Source of the DNA: Hephaestia mangrovi | Lineage (GTDB): Bacteria; Pseudomonadota; Alphaproteobacteria; Sphingomonadales; Sphingomonadaceae | Direction: 5' to 3' | Length of the DNA stretch: 64,000 nt | Assembly (NCBI RefSeq): GCF_019880555.1 | Contig: NZ_JAINVU010000004.1 | Span: 273,355 to 337,354, forward strand | Part shown: positions 34,949 to 43,584 of the stretch, one piece after another | How the letters are laid out: each line of letters begins with the position of its first letter | Position numbering within the stretch: the stretch's first letter is position 1 | The notes under the pieces: generated by a model | Database searches by the model: none | What the model was told of the DNA's origin: nothing | Seen by the model: the letters and a program-made list of their open reading frames with translations, nothing else | Position numbers and translations under genes: made by a program

Positions 34949-36717
34949 GCCGCGTCTCGGATCACTTGCAGGAAAGCGTCGCCATAGGCCTCCAGCTTCT
35001 TCGCGCCAACACCCGAAATATTGCTCATCTGTGCCAGACTGGCCGGTTTCAGCGTCGCCATCTCGCGCAGCACCGCGTCGGCGAAGACAATATAGGGCGG
35101 CACCTGCGCCTCGCGAGCGAGGTCGCGGCGCTTCTCGCGCAGCGCCTCGAACAGCGGATCGCCGACCGGATTGGCTGTCGCTCCCGAGCCGCCGCGTCGC
35201 CGGCGCTCGCGCTTCGGCGGCAGCACCAGCCGCAATTCGGCCTCGCCCTTGATCAGCGCGCGCGCGCCGGGGCCGAACTCCAGCCCGCCATGCGCATTGG
35301 TGCGCAACGCGTCGCGCAGCAGCAGCGCCCGCGCCACCGGCTTGAGCAGCGCGGTCTCCTCACCTTCGACGATTCCCCACACCGACAGCCGCTCGTGCCC
35401 GTTCATCAGGCTGCGCTCGCTCGATCGCCCGGTCAGCACCTCTTCGATATAGCCCACCCCGAACATCTGCCCGGTGCGGAACACGGCGGACAGGAATTTG
35501 CGCGCCGTCTCGGTCGCGTCGATCGCGGCGGGCGGGTTGAGGCAATTGTCGCAATTGCCGCATCGCTCGGGCGGATCCTCGCCGAAATGCCTGAGCAGGA
35601 TCGCGCGCCGGCATCCCGCCGTCTCGACCAGCGCGCCCAGCGCGGTCAAGCGCGCGCGTTCGCCCGCCTGTCGCTCGGGCTCGACCTCGCCGATCCGCTG
35701 CCGTGCCTTGGCGAAATCCTCCGCCCCCCAGAACAGATGCGCCACCGCCGGATCGCCGTCGCGCCCCGCGCGGCCGGTTTCCTGATAATAGCCCTCGATC
35801 GATTTGGGCAAAGCGGCATGCGCCACGAAGCGCACGTCGGGCTTGTCGATCCCCATCCCGAACGCCACCGTCGCGCAGATCACCATATCCTCGGAGGCGA
35901 CGAAATCGGCCTGGTTCTTCGCGCGAATGCCGGCATCGAGCCCGGCATGATAGGCTCGCGTCGGCCGCCCGGTTCGCGCGAGCGCCTCGGCCAGTTTCTC
36001 GGTCGCCGCGCGGGTCGGCGCATAGACGATGCCGGGGCCGGGCGTGGCGCGGATCAGATCGGCGATCTGCTGCGTCGTCCCTGCCTTGGGGCTGATCGCA
36101 TAGCGGATGTTGGGCCGATCGAATCCGGCGACGATCAGCCCGTCCTGCGGAATGCCGAGCTGCTCCAGCACGTCGGCGCGCGTATGCGCGTCGGCGGTCG
36201 CGGTCAGCGCGAGGCGCGGCACTTGCGGAAAGCTGTCGAGCAGCGGCCGCAGCAGCCGGTAATCGGGCCGGAAATCATGCCCCCATTCGGACACGCAATG
36301 CGCTTCGTCGATCGCGAACAAGGACAGCGGCGCGCGGCCGAGCAGCTCGCGGAAATGCGCCGATGACGCCCGCTCGGGCGCGACATACAGCAGGTCGAGC
36401 GCGCCATCGCGGAACCGCGCGATCGTCTCGGCGCGATTATCGTCGACGCTGGTCAGCGTCGCCGCGCGGATGCCCACCGCCTCGGCCGCGCGCAACTGAT
36501 CGTGCATCAGCGCGATCAGCGGGCTGACGACGACGCACGTTCCCGCCATCATCACCGCCGGCAATTGATAGCATAGCGATTTGCCCGCGCCGGTCGGCAT
36601 CACCGCCAGCGTGCGCTCACCAGCCAGCACGCGGCGCACCACGCGCTCCTGCACGCCGCGGAAATCGGCAAAGCCGAACGTCTCGCGCAATATTGTCCGG
36701 GGATCGGCTGCGGTCAT
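34945..36717 (-). CDS. recQ: ATP-dependent DNA helicase RecQ
   Basis: 590 aa. Helicase motifs: GVQERVVRRVLAGERTLAVM with Walker A PTGAGKSLCYQLP, DEAH box FAIDEAHCVSEWGHDFRPDY, and motif VI EYYQETGRAGRDG-like (YYQETGRAGRDGDPA). The zinc site (CRRAILLRHFGEDPPERCGN then CDNC) and a C-terminal HRDC domain (from about residue 515) are present. It unwinds recombination and stalled-fork structures. Its start overlaps the preceding stop by four bases and its stop overlaps the next start, so three genes are tightly coupled. Confidence 0.95.
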   Translation of the reverse strand: MTAADPRTILRETFGFADFRGVQERVVRRVLAGERTLAVMPTGAGKSLCYQLPAVMMAGTCVVVSPLIALMHDQLRAAEAVGIRAATLTSVDDNRAETIARFRDGALDLLYVAPERASSAHFRELLGRAPLSLFAIDEAHCVSEWGHDFRPDYRLLRPLLDSFPQVPRLALTATADAHTRADVLEQLGIPQDGLIVAGFDRPNIRYAISPKAGTTQQIADLIRATPGPGIVYAPTRAATEKLAEALARTGRPTRAYHAGLDAGIRAKNQADFVASEDMVICATVAFGMGIDKPDVRFVAHAALPKSIEGYYQETGRAGRDGDPAVAHLFWGAEDFAKARQRIGEVEPERQAGERARLTALGALVETAGCRRAILLRHFGEDPPERCGNCDNCLNPPAAIDATETARKFLSAVFRTGQMFGVGYIEEVLTGRSSERSLMNGHERLSVWGIVEGEETALLKPVARALLLRDALRTNAHGGLEFGPGARALIKGEAELRLVLPPKRERRRRGGSGATANPVGDPLFEALREKRRDLAREAQVPPYIVFADAVLREMATLKPASLAQMSNISGVGAKKLEAYGDAFLQVIRDAA

Positions 36718-37655
36718 CCGGCGATATAGCCCGTCCGGATCAGGAAGGCGCGCAGCGCGGCGGGATAATCGGCGAAATGCTCCTCGTGCGGGCAGCTATC
36801 GCCGACATAGGCGGTGGTGCAGCGGGTCAGCCCCGCGATCGACTTGCGGTCGTAATGCGTGAGCATGAAGCGCCACGCCGCATCCAATTGCCCGATCCGC
36901 GCGGCATCGGCGACATAAGCGGCGCATGCCCCGTTGCGCTCGTATTTCGCCGCCGCGCAATAAGTTTTCGCCTGCCGCATGGCGTCCGCGAACAGCGATG
37001 CGAACGCCGGATCGGCCGAGCGATCGACCGTCTTGCCGTCGATCACGCTGAGCACCACCGGCGGTGCCATGCTGCCGGCATAGCTGGCGAACTCGTAAAG
37101 GAAGCGATCGTCGCGCAGCACGATATCGGCATGGCCGTCGCCCGAAAGGTCGGCGGGAAAGGGGATGCTGCCGGTGTCGAACATGGTCTGCGGATCGCCG
37201 CCGTCGCTGCCCGGCGCCTGCCACGACACCGGCACGATGCGCATGGCGTCGCCCGCCGGCTCGGCGATCGCGAACACATCGCAGCAATGCGCCCCGCCGG
37301 TGAAGCTGTCGAGCATTACCGATGCGCCCGGGGCCGCCGCATTCAGCCGCCCGATCGCGACGCGATAGGCGATTCCCGGCTCGCCCTGCAGCGTGATCGA
37401 CGGCCGGCCGCCGCTGGTGACGGCCACGCTGGCGCGATAGCAATCCTCGCCGACATCGCCGCCGTCGTCGCAGGGGGCCGCGCTGATCGTCGCCTTGGTA
37501 TCGCCGATCGCGATCGTCTTCGGCCCGTCCTTGCGCGACCAGTCGATGAACTGGCCGGGCGTGGCCGTCTGCGGCGGCGGCGCGGCGGCGCCGGCGACGA
37601 CCGCCACCAACAGGCAAGCCACCGCACGGCGGATGAATTTCGATCGCTGGCGCAT
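36714..37655 (-). CDS. Exported hypothetical protein with VCBS-like segment
   Basis: 313 aa from ATG 37655 with GAGGAG upstream. Signal peptide ends near VAGAAA. The mature part contains cysteine pairs (APCDDGGDVGEDC; GAHCCDVFAIAE; KTYCAAAKYERNGAC; TRCTTAYVGDSC), suggesting disulfides in the periplasm. A stretch FPADLSGDGHADIVLRDDRF resembles a calcium-binding VCBS/FG-GAP repeat. It ends in the start codon of recQ (ATGA overlap). No function can be assigned. Confidence 0.75.
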   Translation of the reverse strand: MRQRSKFIRRAVACLLVAVVAGAAAPPPQTATPGQFIDWSRKDGPKTIAIGDTKATISAAPCDDGGDVGEDCYRASVAVTSGGRPSITLQGEPGIAYRVAIGRLNAAAPGASVMLDSFTGGAHCCDVFAIAEPAGDAMRIVPVSWQAPGSDGGDPQTMFDTGSIPFPADLSGDGHADIVLRDDRFLYEFASYAGSMAPPVVLSVIDGKTVDRSADPAFASLFADAMRQAKTYCAAAKYERNGACAAYVADAARIGQLDAAWRFMLTHYDRKSIAGLTRCTTAYVGDSCPHEEHFADYPAALRAFLIRTGYIAG

Positions 37656-37717
37656 GATCTCCTCTTGCGTCCGATCGCCCGCCGAGGGCAAGCCCCCGCC
37701 CGAAAGGAACCACGTCC

Positions 37718-38002
37718 ATGGCCGCAGGCACCGTCCGCGACAATCGCGCCGAGCAGGAATTCGAACTCGAGGTCGACGGCCACCGCGCCATCGCCGCCTA
37801 TCAGCTTGAGGACGACCGCATCGTCTTCACCCACACGCTCGTGCCGCGCGCGATCGAGGGGCGCGGGGTGGGGAGCAGGCTGATCCGCGCCGCGCTCGAT
37901 TCGGCGCGCGACCAGCACCTCAAGGTCGTGCCGCAATGCCCGTTCGTCGCCGCCTATATCGAGCGCCACCCCGAATATCGCGACCTGCTGGCCGCAAGCT
38001 GA
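37718..38002 (+). CDS. GNAT-like N-acetyltransferase (YjdJ/Gtt1 type)
   Basis: 94 aa. A short acetyltransferase domain with FTHTLVPRAIEGRGVGSRLIRAAL, the acetyl-CoA loop (RGVGSRL), and CPFVAAYIERHPEYRDLL at the end, which is the hallmark of the small COG2388 group. The substrate is unknown. An AAAGGA lies upstream of the ATG. It is divergent from the exported protein and convergent with the ABC exporter. Confidence 0.88.
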   Translation: MAAGTVRDNRAEQEFELEVDGHRAIAAYQLEDDRIVFTHTLVPRAIEGRGVGSRLIRAALDSARDQHLKVVPQCPFVAAYIERHPEYRDLLAAS

Positions 38003-38015
38003 CCGCCTGCCCGGT

Positions 38016-38052
38016 TTCCGTTCGCCCCGAGCCTGTCGGAGGGCGAACGGAA
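38016..38052. repeat. 12-bp stem hairpin repeat between convergent genes
   Basis: Arms TTCCGTTCGCCC and its perfect complement flank 13 nt containing GAGCCTGTCGG. The CGCCC-GAGCCTGTCGGAGGGCG core belongs to a third intergenic palindrome family common in proteobacteria. Its place between two convergent genes suggests it may act as a bidirectional transcript end. Confidence 0.65.
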
Positions 38053-38068
38053 GTAGCGAAGGCGCGGG

Positions 38069-39892
38069 CTATTCCGCCGCCAGCGCCTCGCCGTCCTCGC
38101 GCTCCTGCGCTTGCCGGTTCCACATCTCGGCATAAAGGCCGCCCTTGCGCAGCAGATCGGCGTGCGTCCCGCGCTCGGCGACCGCGCCGGCCTCCAGCAC
38201 GACGATCTCGTCGGCCTCGACCACTGTCGACAGGCGATGCGCGATGACGATCGTCGTTCGCCCGCGCTCGATCGATTGCAGCGTGGTCTGGATTTCCGCC
38301 TCGGTGCGGCTGTCGAGCGCGCTGGTCGCTTCGTCGAGGATCAGGATCGGCGGGTCTTTCAGCAGCGTTCGCGCGATCGCCACGCGCTGCTTCTCGCCGC
38401 CCGACAGCTTCAGCCCGCGCTCGCCGACGCGCGTCTCATAACCCTCGGGCTGGCGCTCGATGAACCCCGCGATCGCCGCGCCGCGCGCCGCGCGCACGAT
38501 CTCGTCATGCGTCGCGCCCTCGCGGCCGTAGGCGATGTTATAGCCGATCGTGTCGTTGAACAGCACGGTGTCCTGCGGCACGATGCCGATCGCGGCGCGC
38601 AGGCTCGCTTGCGTCACCTGCGAAATGTCCTGCCCGTCGATCGTGATCCGCCCGCCGGTCAAATCGTAGAAACGGTACATCAGCCGCGCCAGCGTCGACT
38701 TGCCCGCGCCCGACGGCCCGACCACTGCCACGGTGTGCCCGGCGGGAATATCGAGATCGATTCCCTTCAGGATCGGCTGCCCGTCCTCATAGCCGAACCG
38801 CACGTCCTCGAACCGCACGTGCCCGTCGCTCACGTCGAGTGGCTTGGCGCCCGCCACGTCGACCACCTCGCTCGGCGTATCGATCAGGTCGAACATCGCC
38901 GCCATGTCGATCACGCCCTGGCGGATGGTGCGATAGACCATGCCGAGCAGGTCCAGCGGCCGGAACAATTGCGACAACAGCGTCGAAACGAACACCACGT
39001 CGCCCGCCGAGAAGCGCCCCTGGCTCCAGCCCCAGGCGACGAACGCCATCCCGCCGCCCAGCATCGCGTTGGTAATCAGCGCTTGGCCGATATTGAGCCA
39101 CGCCAGCGAGTTCTCGCTCTTCACCGCGGCGTCGGCATAGGCTTCCATCGCGCGCTCGTAGCGTCGGCCCTCGCGCGCTTCGGCGCCGAAATATTTCACC
39201 GTCTCGAAATTGAGCAGCGAATCGACCGCGTGCGCCACGGCGCCGGTATCGAGGTCGTTCATCCGCGCGCGCAATGCGTTGCGCCAATCGGTCACGATCC
39301 GCGTGAAGGTGATGTAGGCCGCCACCATCACCACCGTCGATCCGACCAGCCACAGCCCGAAATTGGTCCAGAAGATGCCGAGTACCAGCGCCAGTTCGAA
39401 CACCGTCGGCGCGATGTTGAACAGCATGAAATAGAGCATCGTATCGATGCTCTTGGTGCCGCGCTCGACCACCTTGGTCACGGCGCCCGTGCGCCGCTCG
39501 AGGTGGAAGCGCAGGCTCAATTGATGCAGGTGACGGAACACTGTCGCCGCCAGCCGCCGCGTCGCGTCCTGCCCCACACGCTCGAAGGTCACGTTGCGCA
39601 GATTGTCGAACAGCGTGGTCGAGAAGCGCGAGGCGGCGTAGCCCACCACCAGCAGCATCACCAGCAGCCCCAGCGATCGATCGCCGCTCGCCATCCGGTC
39701 GACCGCGTATTTCAACGTATAGGCGGCGCCGAAAACCTGGACCAGTTTGGACGCCAGCACGAACAGCATCGCGCCGACGATCCGCGCTTTCAGCCGCGTC
39801 TCTCCGGCCGGCCAGAGATAGGGCAGGAAGCGGCGCAGCGTCGGCCACAGCGGCTGATCGGCGCGGGTTTTGGTGATCTGATCGGGTGGCAT
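38069..39892 (-). CDS. Atm1/HMT1-type ABC exporter (fused membrane and ATPase domains)
   Basis: 607 aa from ATG 39892 (MPPDQITKTRADQ). About six membrane helices (residues 40-330), then the ATPase: Walker A VGPSGAGKSTLAR, signature LSGGEKQRVAIART, Walker B ILILDEATSALDSRTEAE, switch His in IAHRLST. The TMD segment LRFHLERRTGAVTKVVERGT is typical of the Atm1 family, which exports glutathione-linked sulfur or metal conjugates. The transported substrate here is an inference from family only. Confidence 0.88.
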   Translation of the reverse strand: MPPDQITKTRADQPLWPTLRRFLPYLWPAGETRLKARIVGAMLFVLASKLVQVFGAAYTLKYAVDRMASGDRSLGLLVMLLVVGYAASRFSTTLFDNLRNVTFERVGQDATRRLAATVFRHLHQLSLRFHLERRTGAVTKVVERGTKSIDTMLYFMLFNIAPTVFELALVLGIFWTNFGLWLVGSTVVMVAAYITFTRIVTDWRNALRARMNDLDTGAVAHAVDSLLNFETVKYFGAEAREGRRYERAMEAYADAAVKSENSLAWLNIGQALITNAMLGGGMAFVAWGWSQGRFSAGDVVFVSTLLSQLFRPLDLLGMVYRTIRQGVIDMAAMFDLIDTPSEVVDVAGAKPLDVSDGHVRFEDVRFGYEDGQPILKGIDLDIPAGHTVAVVGPSGAGKSTLARLMYRFYDLTGGRITIDGQDISQVTQASLRAAIGIVPQDTVLFNDTIGYNIAYGREGATHDEIVRAARGAAIAGFIERQPEGYETRVGERGLKLSGGEKQRVAIARTLLKDPPILILDEATSALDSRTEAEIQTTLQSIERGRTTIVIAHRLSTVVEADEIVVLEAGAVAERGTHADLLRKGGLYAEMWNRQAQEREDGEALAAE

Positions 39893-40002
39893 CGCCGCCG
39901 AATATAGGCGCTGCACCACGACTTCGCCATTGCCGCCGGAACGACGAGCCGTGGAACCGCCGCGGCGGTCCGATGGTTGATCGGCTTGACTGGAGACAAT
40001 TG

Positions 40003-40236
40003 ATGCACCCGATCTTTTACGTCATCGCGATCATGGGCTGCACCGATGGCGGGCAGGCCTGCCAGCAGCAGCGTGTCGAGCGGATCCATTATGTCACCCC
40101 GGCGGCATGCCAGGCCGCCGTGCCCGATGCGCTCGGCCGCAATACCGATCTCGATTATCCGACCATCGAGGCCGCTTGCCGGGCGAGCGGCAACATCATG
40201 GTCGATAACGGCAGCAAGGCCCAGCAGCGCGGCTAA
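40003..40236 (+). CDS. Small hypothetical protein (77 aa)
   Basis: Starts MHPIFYVIAIMGCTDGGQAC at ATG 40003, seven bases after GGAG; an ATG at 39973 is a weaker choice. It has a short hydrophobic N-terminus, four cysteines (CTDGGQAC, AACQAAV, EAACRAS) and is otherwise polar. The hydrophobic start could be an uncleaved or short signal. No family recognised; composition and ribosome site suggest it is real. Confidence 0.55.
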   Translation: MHPIFYVIAIMGCTDGGQACQQQRVERIHYVTPAACQAAVPDALGRNTDLDYPTIEAACRASGNIMVDNGSKAQQRG

Positions 40237-40267
40237 CTGCCGGACGCACCGTTCGCCACACATGAAT

Positions 40268-40365
40268 CGTCACCCTGAACTCGTTTCAGGGTCCATGGTG
40301 CTCCATCGCCCTCGAGCGCGGCGGCCGGCGTTACTCCACGGATGCTGAACCAAGTTCAGCATGAC
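40268..40365. repeat. REPIN-like element 4
   Basis: 98 bp: left arm CGTCACCCTGAACTCGTTTC, inverted right arm CTGAACCAAGTTCAGCATGA. It fills the gap between the convergent small hypothetical gene and crtB. Confidence 0.75.
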
Positions 40366-40367
40366 CC

Positions 40368-41330
40368 TCACCAAGTGGCCGTCGGGCTAGCGTGCCTCGG
40401 CCGCGTCCATAACGCCCCATCGCGCGGCGCCGGCGGATAGAGCCGCGAGCGCGCCGATGCCTGCCCGGCGGCGCGGGCGATCGCCGCCAGCTTCTGGGCC
40501 GCCGATGTCGTCACGCGATGGTCCCAGGCGTGCGGGCCGAGCGCCACCACCTTGCGCGCGATCCCGCCATAGATGTCCGCCGCCGCCAGCACCGCCCAGG
40601 CCGATCGGAACGCCAGGGCCGGCGTGCCGAGCCGCGCGCTCGCTTCATGCGCTTCGGCCAGCCGCCCGAGCCGTCCGACCAGCACCACCAGCCGTTCGCG
40701 GCACCATGGTTTCATATGCTCGCCCGGCGGGATATCCATTTCGGCGAGCCATTCGAGCGGCAGGTAGCAGCGATCGGCCCGGTCGTCCTCTTCCAGGTCG
40801 CGCATGATGTTGCCGAGCTGGAACGCGAAGCCGAGGTCGCACGCCCGGTCCAGCGTCGCTTCGTCGTCGGGGGCGACCCCCATCACCACCGCCATCATGC
40901 AGCCGACCACGCCGGCGACGTGATAGCAATAGCGCAGCAGGTCGTTCTCGCTGCGCGGACGCCATTCCTCGGCGTCGAGCGCGAAGCCGGCGATCAGGTC
41001 GCGGGCGAAGCCGTGCGGCAGCCCCACCTCCTCGGCAACCTGCCCCAGCGCGTCGAACGCCGGATCGCCCACCGTCCCGCCGGCCAGTGCGGTCTCGGTC
41101 TTGGCGGTGATCTCGGCGATCCGCGCTGCCGGATCGGCGACCGCGCGCGTGTCGCGCCCGTGATCCTGCCCATCGGCGAGATCGTCGCAGCGCCGGCACC
41201 AGGCATAGAGCAGCCAGGCCCGCTCGCGCGTGACCCGATCGAACAATCGCGATGCCGCGCCGAAACTCTTCGATCCCCGCATGATCGATGCGCGCGCATG
41301 GGCGACGAGATCGGCGCGCTTCGGCCTCAT
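40368..41330 (-). CDS. crtB: Phytoene synthase
   Basis: 320 aa. It condenses two geranylgeranyl diphosphates to phytoene. The Asp-rich Mg2+ sites are WCRRCDDLADGQD (first) and FQLGNIMRDLEEDDRADRCY (second); YCYHVAGVVGCMM is a further family mark. It sits in a minus-strand cluster with crtI and crtY, separated from them by a LOG-family gene and a REPIN, so it may have its own promoter. No geranylgeranyl diphosphate synthase gene is in the window. Confidence 0.94.
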   Translation of the reverse strand: MRPKRADLVAHARASIMRGSKSFGAASRLFDRVTRERAWLLYAWCRRCDDLADGQDHGRDTRAVADPAARIAEITAKTETALAGGTVGDPAFDALGQVAEEVGLPHGFARDLIAGFALDAEEWRPRSENDLLRYCYHVAGVVGCMMAVVMGVAPDDEATLDRACDLGFAFQLGNIMRDLEEDDRADRCYLPLEWLAEMDIPPGEHMKPWCRERLVVLVGRLGRLAEAHEASARLGTPALAFRSAWAVLAAADIYGGIARKVVALGPHAWDHRVTTSAAQKLAAIARAAGQASARSRLYPPAPRDGALWTRPRHASPTATW

Positions 41331-41376
41331 CGCTGGAATGACGATGAAGGGTGGCGCGGGATCAAAATAGCGCGTC

Positions 41377-41961
41377 TCACAAATCCGCCTGGCTCATCCG
41401 GGTGATCGTCGCCTCCAGCGGCCGGTGCGCCGCCATCTTGGCGAGCAGCCCGTCGATCGTATCGTCGACGATCAGCAGCGCGCGATGCTGCGGCCTCAGG
41501 AAGCCCACCTCGGCCATCTTCGCGACGAATGCGATCAGATGATCGTAATAGCCCGCGGCGTTGAGCAGCCCGACCGGCTTGGCGTGATAGCCGAGCTGCG
41601 CCCAGCTCATCGCTTCCCACAATTCGTCCATCGTGCCGGTGCCGCCGGGGATCGTCATGAATCCGTCGGAAAGATCGGTGAACAGCTGCTTGCGCTGGTG
41701 CATGGTCCGCACCGGATGCAGCTCGGTCAACCCGCGATGCGCCACCTCGGCCTCGACCAGCGCATCGGGGATCACCCCGATCACCTCGCCGCCCGCCTCG
41801 AGCGCGCTATCGGCAACCGCACCCATCAGGCCGAGCTTGCCGCCCCCATAAACGACCCCGATCCCGCGCTCCGCCAGCCCGCGCCCCACCGCGCGCGCGG
41901 TGTCGATATAAACGGGGTCGGCAGGCGTGGCGGAGCCACAATAAACAGCAATACGATTCAT
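41377..41961 (-). CDS. LOG-family protein (TIGR00730 Rossmann fold)
   Basis: 194 aa from ATG 41961 (MNRIAVYCGSATPADP). Motifs GVVYGGGKLGLMG, the catalytic PGGTGTMDELWE and HQRKQLFTDLSD. LOG enzymes release free cytokinin bases or, in bacteria, hydrolyse nucleoside 5'-monophosphates at the N-glycosidic bond. It lies between crtB and crtI on their strand with 46-nt and 147-nt gaps. A link to carotenoids is not expected from the family. Confidence 0.9.
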   Translation of the reverse strand: MNRIAVYCGSATPADPVYIDTARAVGRGLAERGIGVVYGGGKLGLMGAVADSALEAGGEVIGVIPDALVEAEVAHRGLTELHPVRTMHQRKQLFTDLSDGFMTIPGGTGTMDELWEAMSWAQLGYHAKPVGLLNAAGYYDHLIAFVAKMAEVGFLRPQHRALLIVDDTIDGLLAKMAAHRPLEATITRMSQADL

Positions 41962-42010
41962 GCCCGCCGGGCTAGGCGAAGCGGAGGCGAATTGCCAGCA
42001 CCACACGCAT

Positions 42011-42098
42011 CGTCACCCCGGACTTGTTCCGGGGTCCAACCCTCTACGAGCGCTGCAGCCCGCGGCACCTTGGATGTCGGAATAAGTCAGGCATGACG
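42011..42098. repeat. REPIN-like element 5
   Basis: 88 bp: left arm CGTCACCCCGGACTTGTTCC, inverted right arm CGGAATAAGTCAGGCATGAC. It separates crtI from the LOG gene, two genes on the same strand. Confidence 0.7.
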
Positions 42099-42108
42099 AG
42101 GTGGATGA

Positions 42109-43584
42109 TCACCGCTGCTCAAGCATCAGCGCCGCGGTTGCCTTGGCGCTTCCCACCACGCCGGGAATCCCCGCGCCGGGATGCGTGCCGGCGCCGACAA
42201 AATAGAGGTTGGGGATGTTCGGATCGCGGTTGTGGACGCGGAACCAGGCGCTTTGCGTCAGCACCGGCTCCAGGCTGAAGGCGCTGCCCAGATGCGCGTT
42301 CAGGTCATGCGCGAAGTCGCTCGGCGCGTAGCTGAACTTGGTCGTGATTCGCTCGTGGATGTCGGGGATCAGGCGGCGGCCGATCTCGTCGAGGATGCGG
42401 CGTTCGAGGATCGGCCCGATCTGATCCCAGTCGACCGGGAACTTGCCGAGATGAGGCACCGGCGCCAGCGCGTAGAAGGTCGAATGCCCCTCCGGCGCCA
42501 TGCTCGGATCGGTGACGGTCGGGTGGTGCAAATAGAGCGAGAAATCGCGCGGCAGCACGCCATGGTCGTAAATGTCGTCGAGCAGCCCCTTGTAGCGCGG
42601 GCCGAACAGGATCGAATGATGCGGGATGCCCGGCCACGTGCCCTTGATCCCGAAATGCACCACGAACAGCGAGGGCGAATATTTCTTGCGCTCGAGCCGT
42701 GCCCGGATCCGCTGCGCGCTGCGCGATCCCGCCAGAAGGTCGCGATAGGCGTGCATGATGTCGGCATTGGTCGCGATCATCTCGGCCTCGCCGTGCCAGC
42801 CGCTTGCCGTCGTGACGCCGGTCGCGCGGTCGCCCAGCGTCTCGATCCGCACGGCGGGGTCGCTCAGCCGGATCGTCCCGCCCAGTCGCTCGAACTGCGT
42901 GACCATCGCCGCGACCAGTCGGTTGGTACCGCCCTTCGCGAACCACACCCCGCCGTCGCGCTCCAGCTTGTGGATCAGGGCGTAGATCGCGCTGGTCGTC
43001 ATCGGATTGCCGCCGACCAGCAGCGTGTGGAACGAGAAGGCCTCGCGCAGCTTCTCGTTCTTCACGAATTTCGAGACGATCGAATAGACCGATCGCCATG
43101 CCTCGTATTTCGCCAGCGCCGGCGCCGCCTTCACCATCGACGCGAAATCGAGGAAGGCGACCTGGCCGAGCTTCTCATAGCCCTCGGCATAGACCCCGGC
43201 CGAATAATCGAGGAAATCGCGATATCCCGCGACGTCCCCCGGCTCCAGCTTGGCGATCTCGGCGATCAGCTGCGCGTCGTCATTGGTGTAATCGAAGGTC
43301 GTGCCGTCGATCCAGTTGAGCCGGTAGAACGGCGTCACCGGCTCCAGCGTCACATCCTCGGCCATGTCCGCGCCAGACAGCGCCCATAGCTCCTTCAGGC
43401 AGTTCGGATCGGTGATGACCGTCGGCCCGGCATCGAACGTATAGCCGTCCTTCTGCCAATAATAAGCGCGGCCGCCGGGCTTGTCGCGCGCCTCGACGAT
43501 CGTCGTGGCGACGCCCGCCGATTGCAGCCGGATGCCGAGCGCCAGCCCGCCGAACCCCGATCCGATGACGATCGCGCTGCTCAT
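42109..43584 (-). CDS. crtI: Phytoene desaturase (bacterial CrtI type)
   Basis: 491 aa. FAD-binding AIVIGSGFGGLALGIRLQSA at the N-terminus and the bacterial-type phytoene dehydrogenase signature NLYFVGAGTHPGAGIPGVVG near the C-terminus. It converts phytoene to lycopene, usually in four desaturation steps, at the membrane surface. Its ATG overlaps the crtY stop by four bases, showing translational coupling in the order crtY-crtI. Confidence 0.95.
   Translation of the reverse strand: MSSAIVIGSGFGGLALGIRLQSAGVATTIVEARDKPGGRAYYWQKDGYTFDAGPTVITDPNCLKELWALSGADMAEDVTLEPVTPFYRLNWIDGTTFDYTNDDAQLIAEIAKLEPGDVAGYRDFLDYSAGVYAEGYEKLGQVAFLDFASMVKAAPALAKYEAWRSVYSIVSKFVKNEKLREAFSFHTLLVGGNPMTTSAIYALIHKLERDGGVWFAKGGTNRLVAAMVTQFERLGGTIRLSDPAVRIETLGDRATGVTTASGWHGEAEMIATNADIMHAYRDLLAGSRSAQRIRARLERKKYSPSLFVVHFGIKGTWPGIPHHSILFGPRYKGLLDDIYDHGVLPRDFSLYLHHPTVTDPSMAPEGHSTFYALAPVPHLGKFPVDWDQIGPILERRILDEIGRRLIPDIHERITTKFSYAPSDFAHDLNAHLGSAFSLEPVLTQSAWFRVHNRDPNIPNLYFVGAGTHPGAGIPGVVGSAKATAALMLEQR

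Noticed and set aside
36804..37791. Long minus-strand frame (start near 37791) overlapping the exported hypothetical protein
   Set aside because: Arg/Ala-rich shadow frame; the other frame has a signal peptide, a strong ribosome site and paired cysteines.
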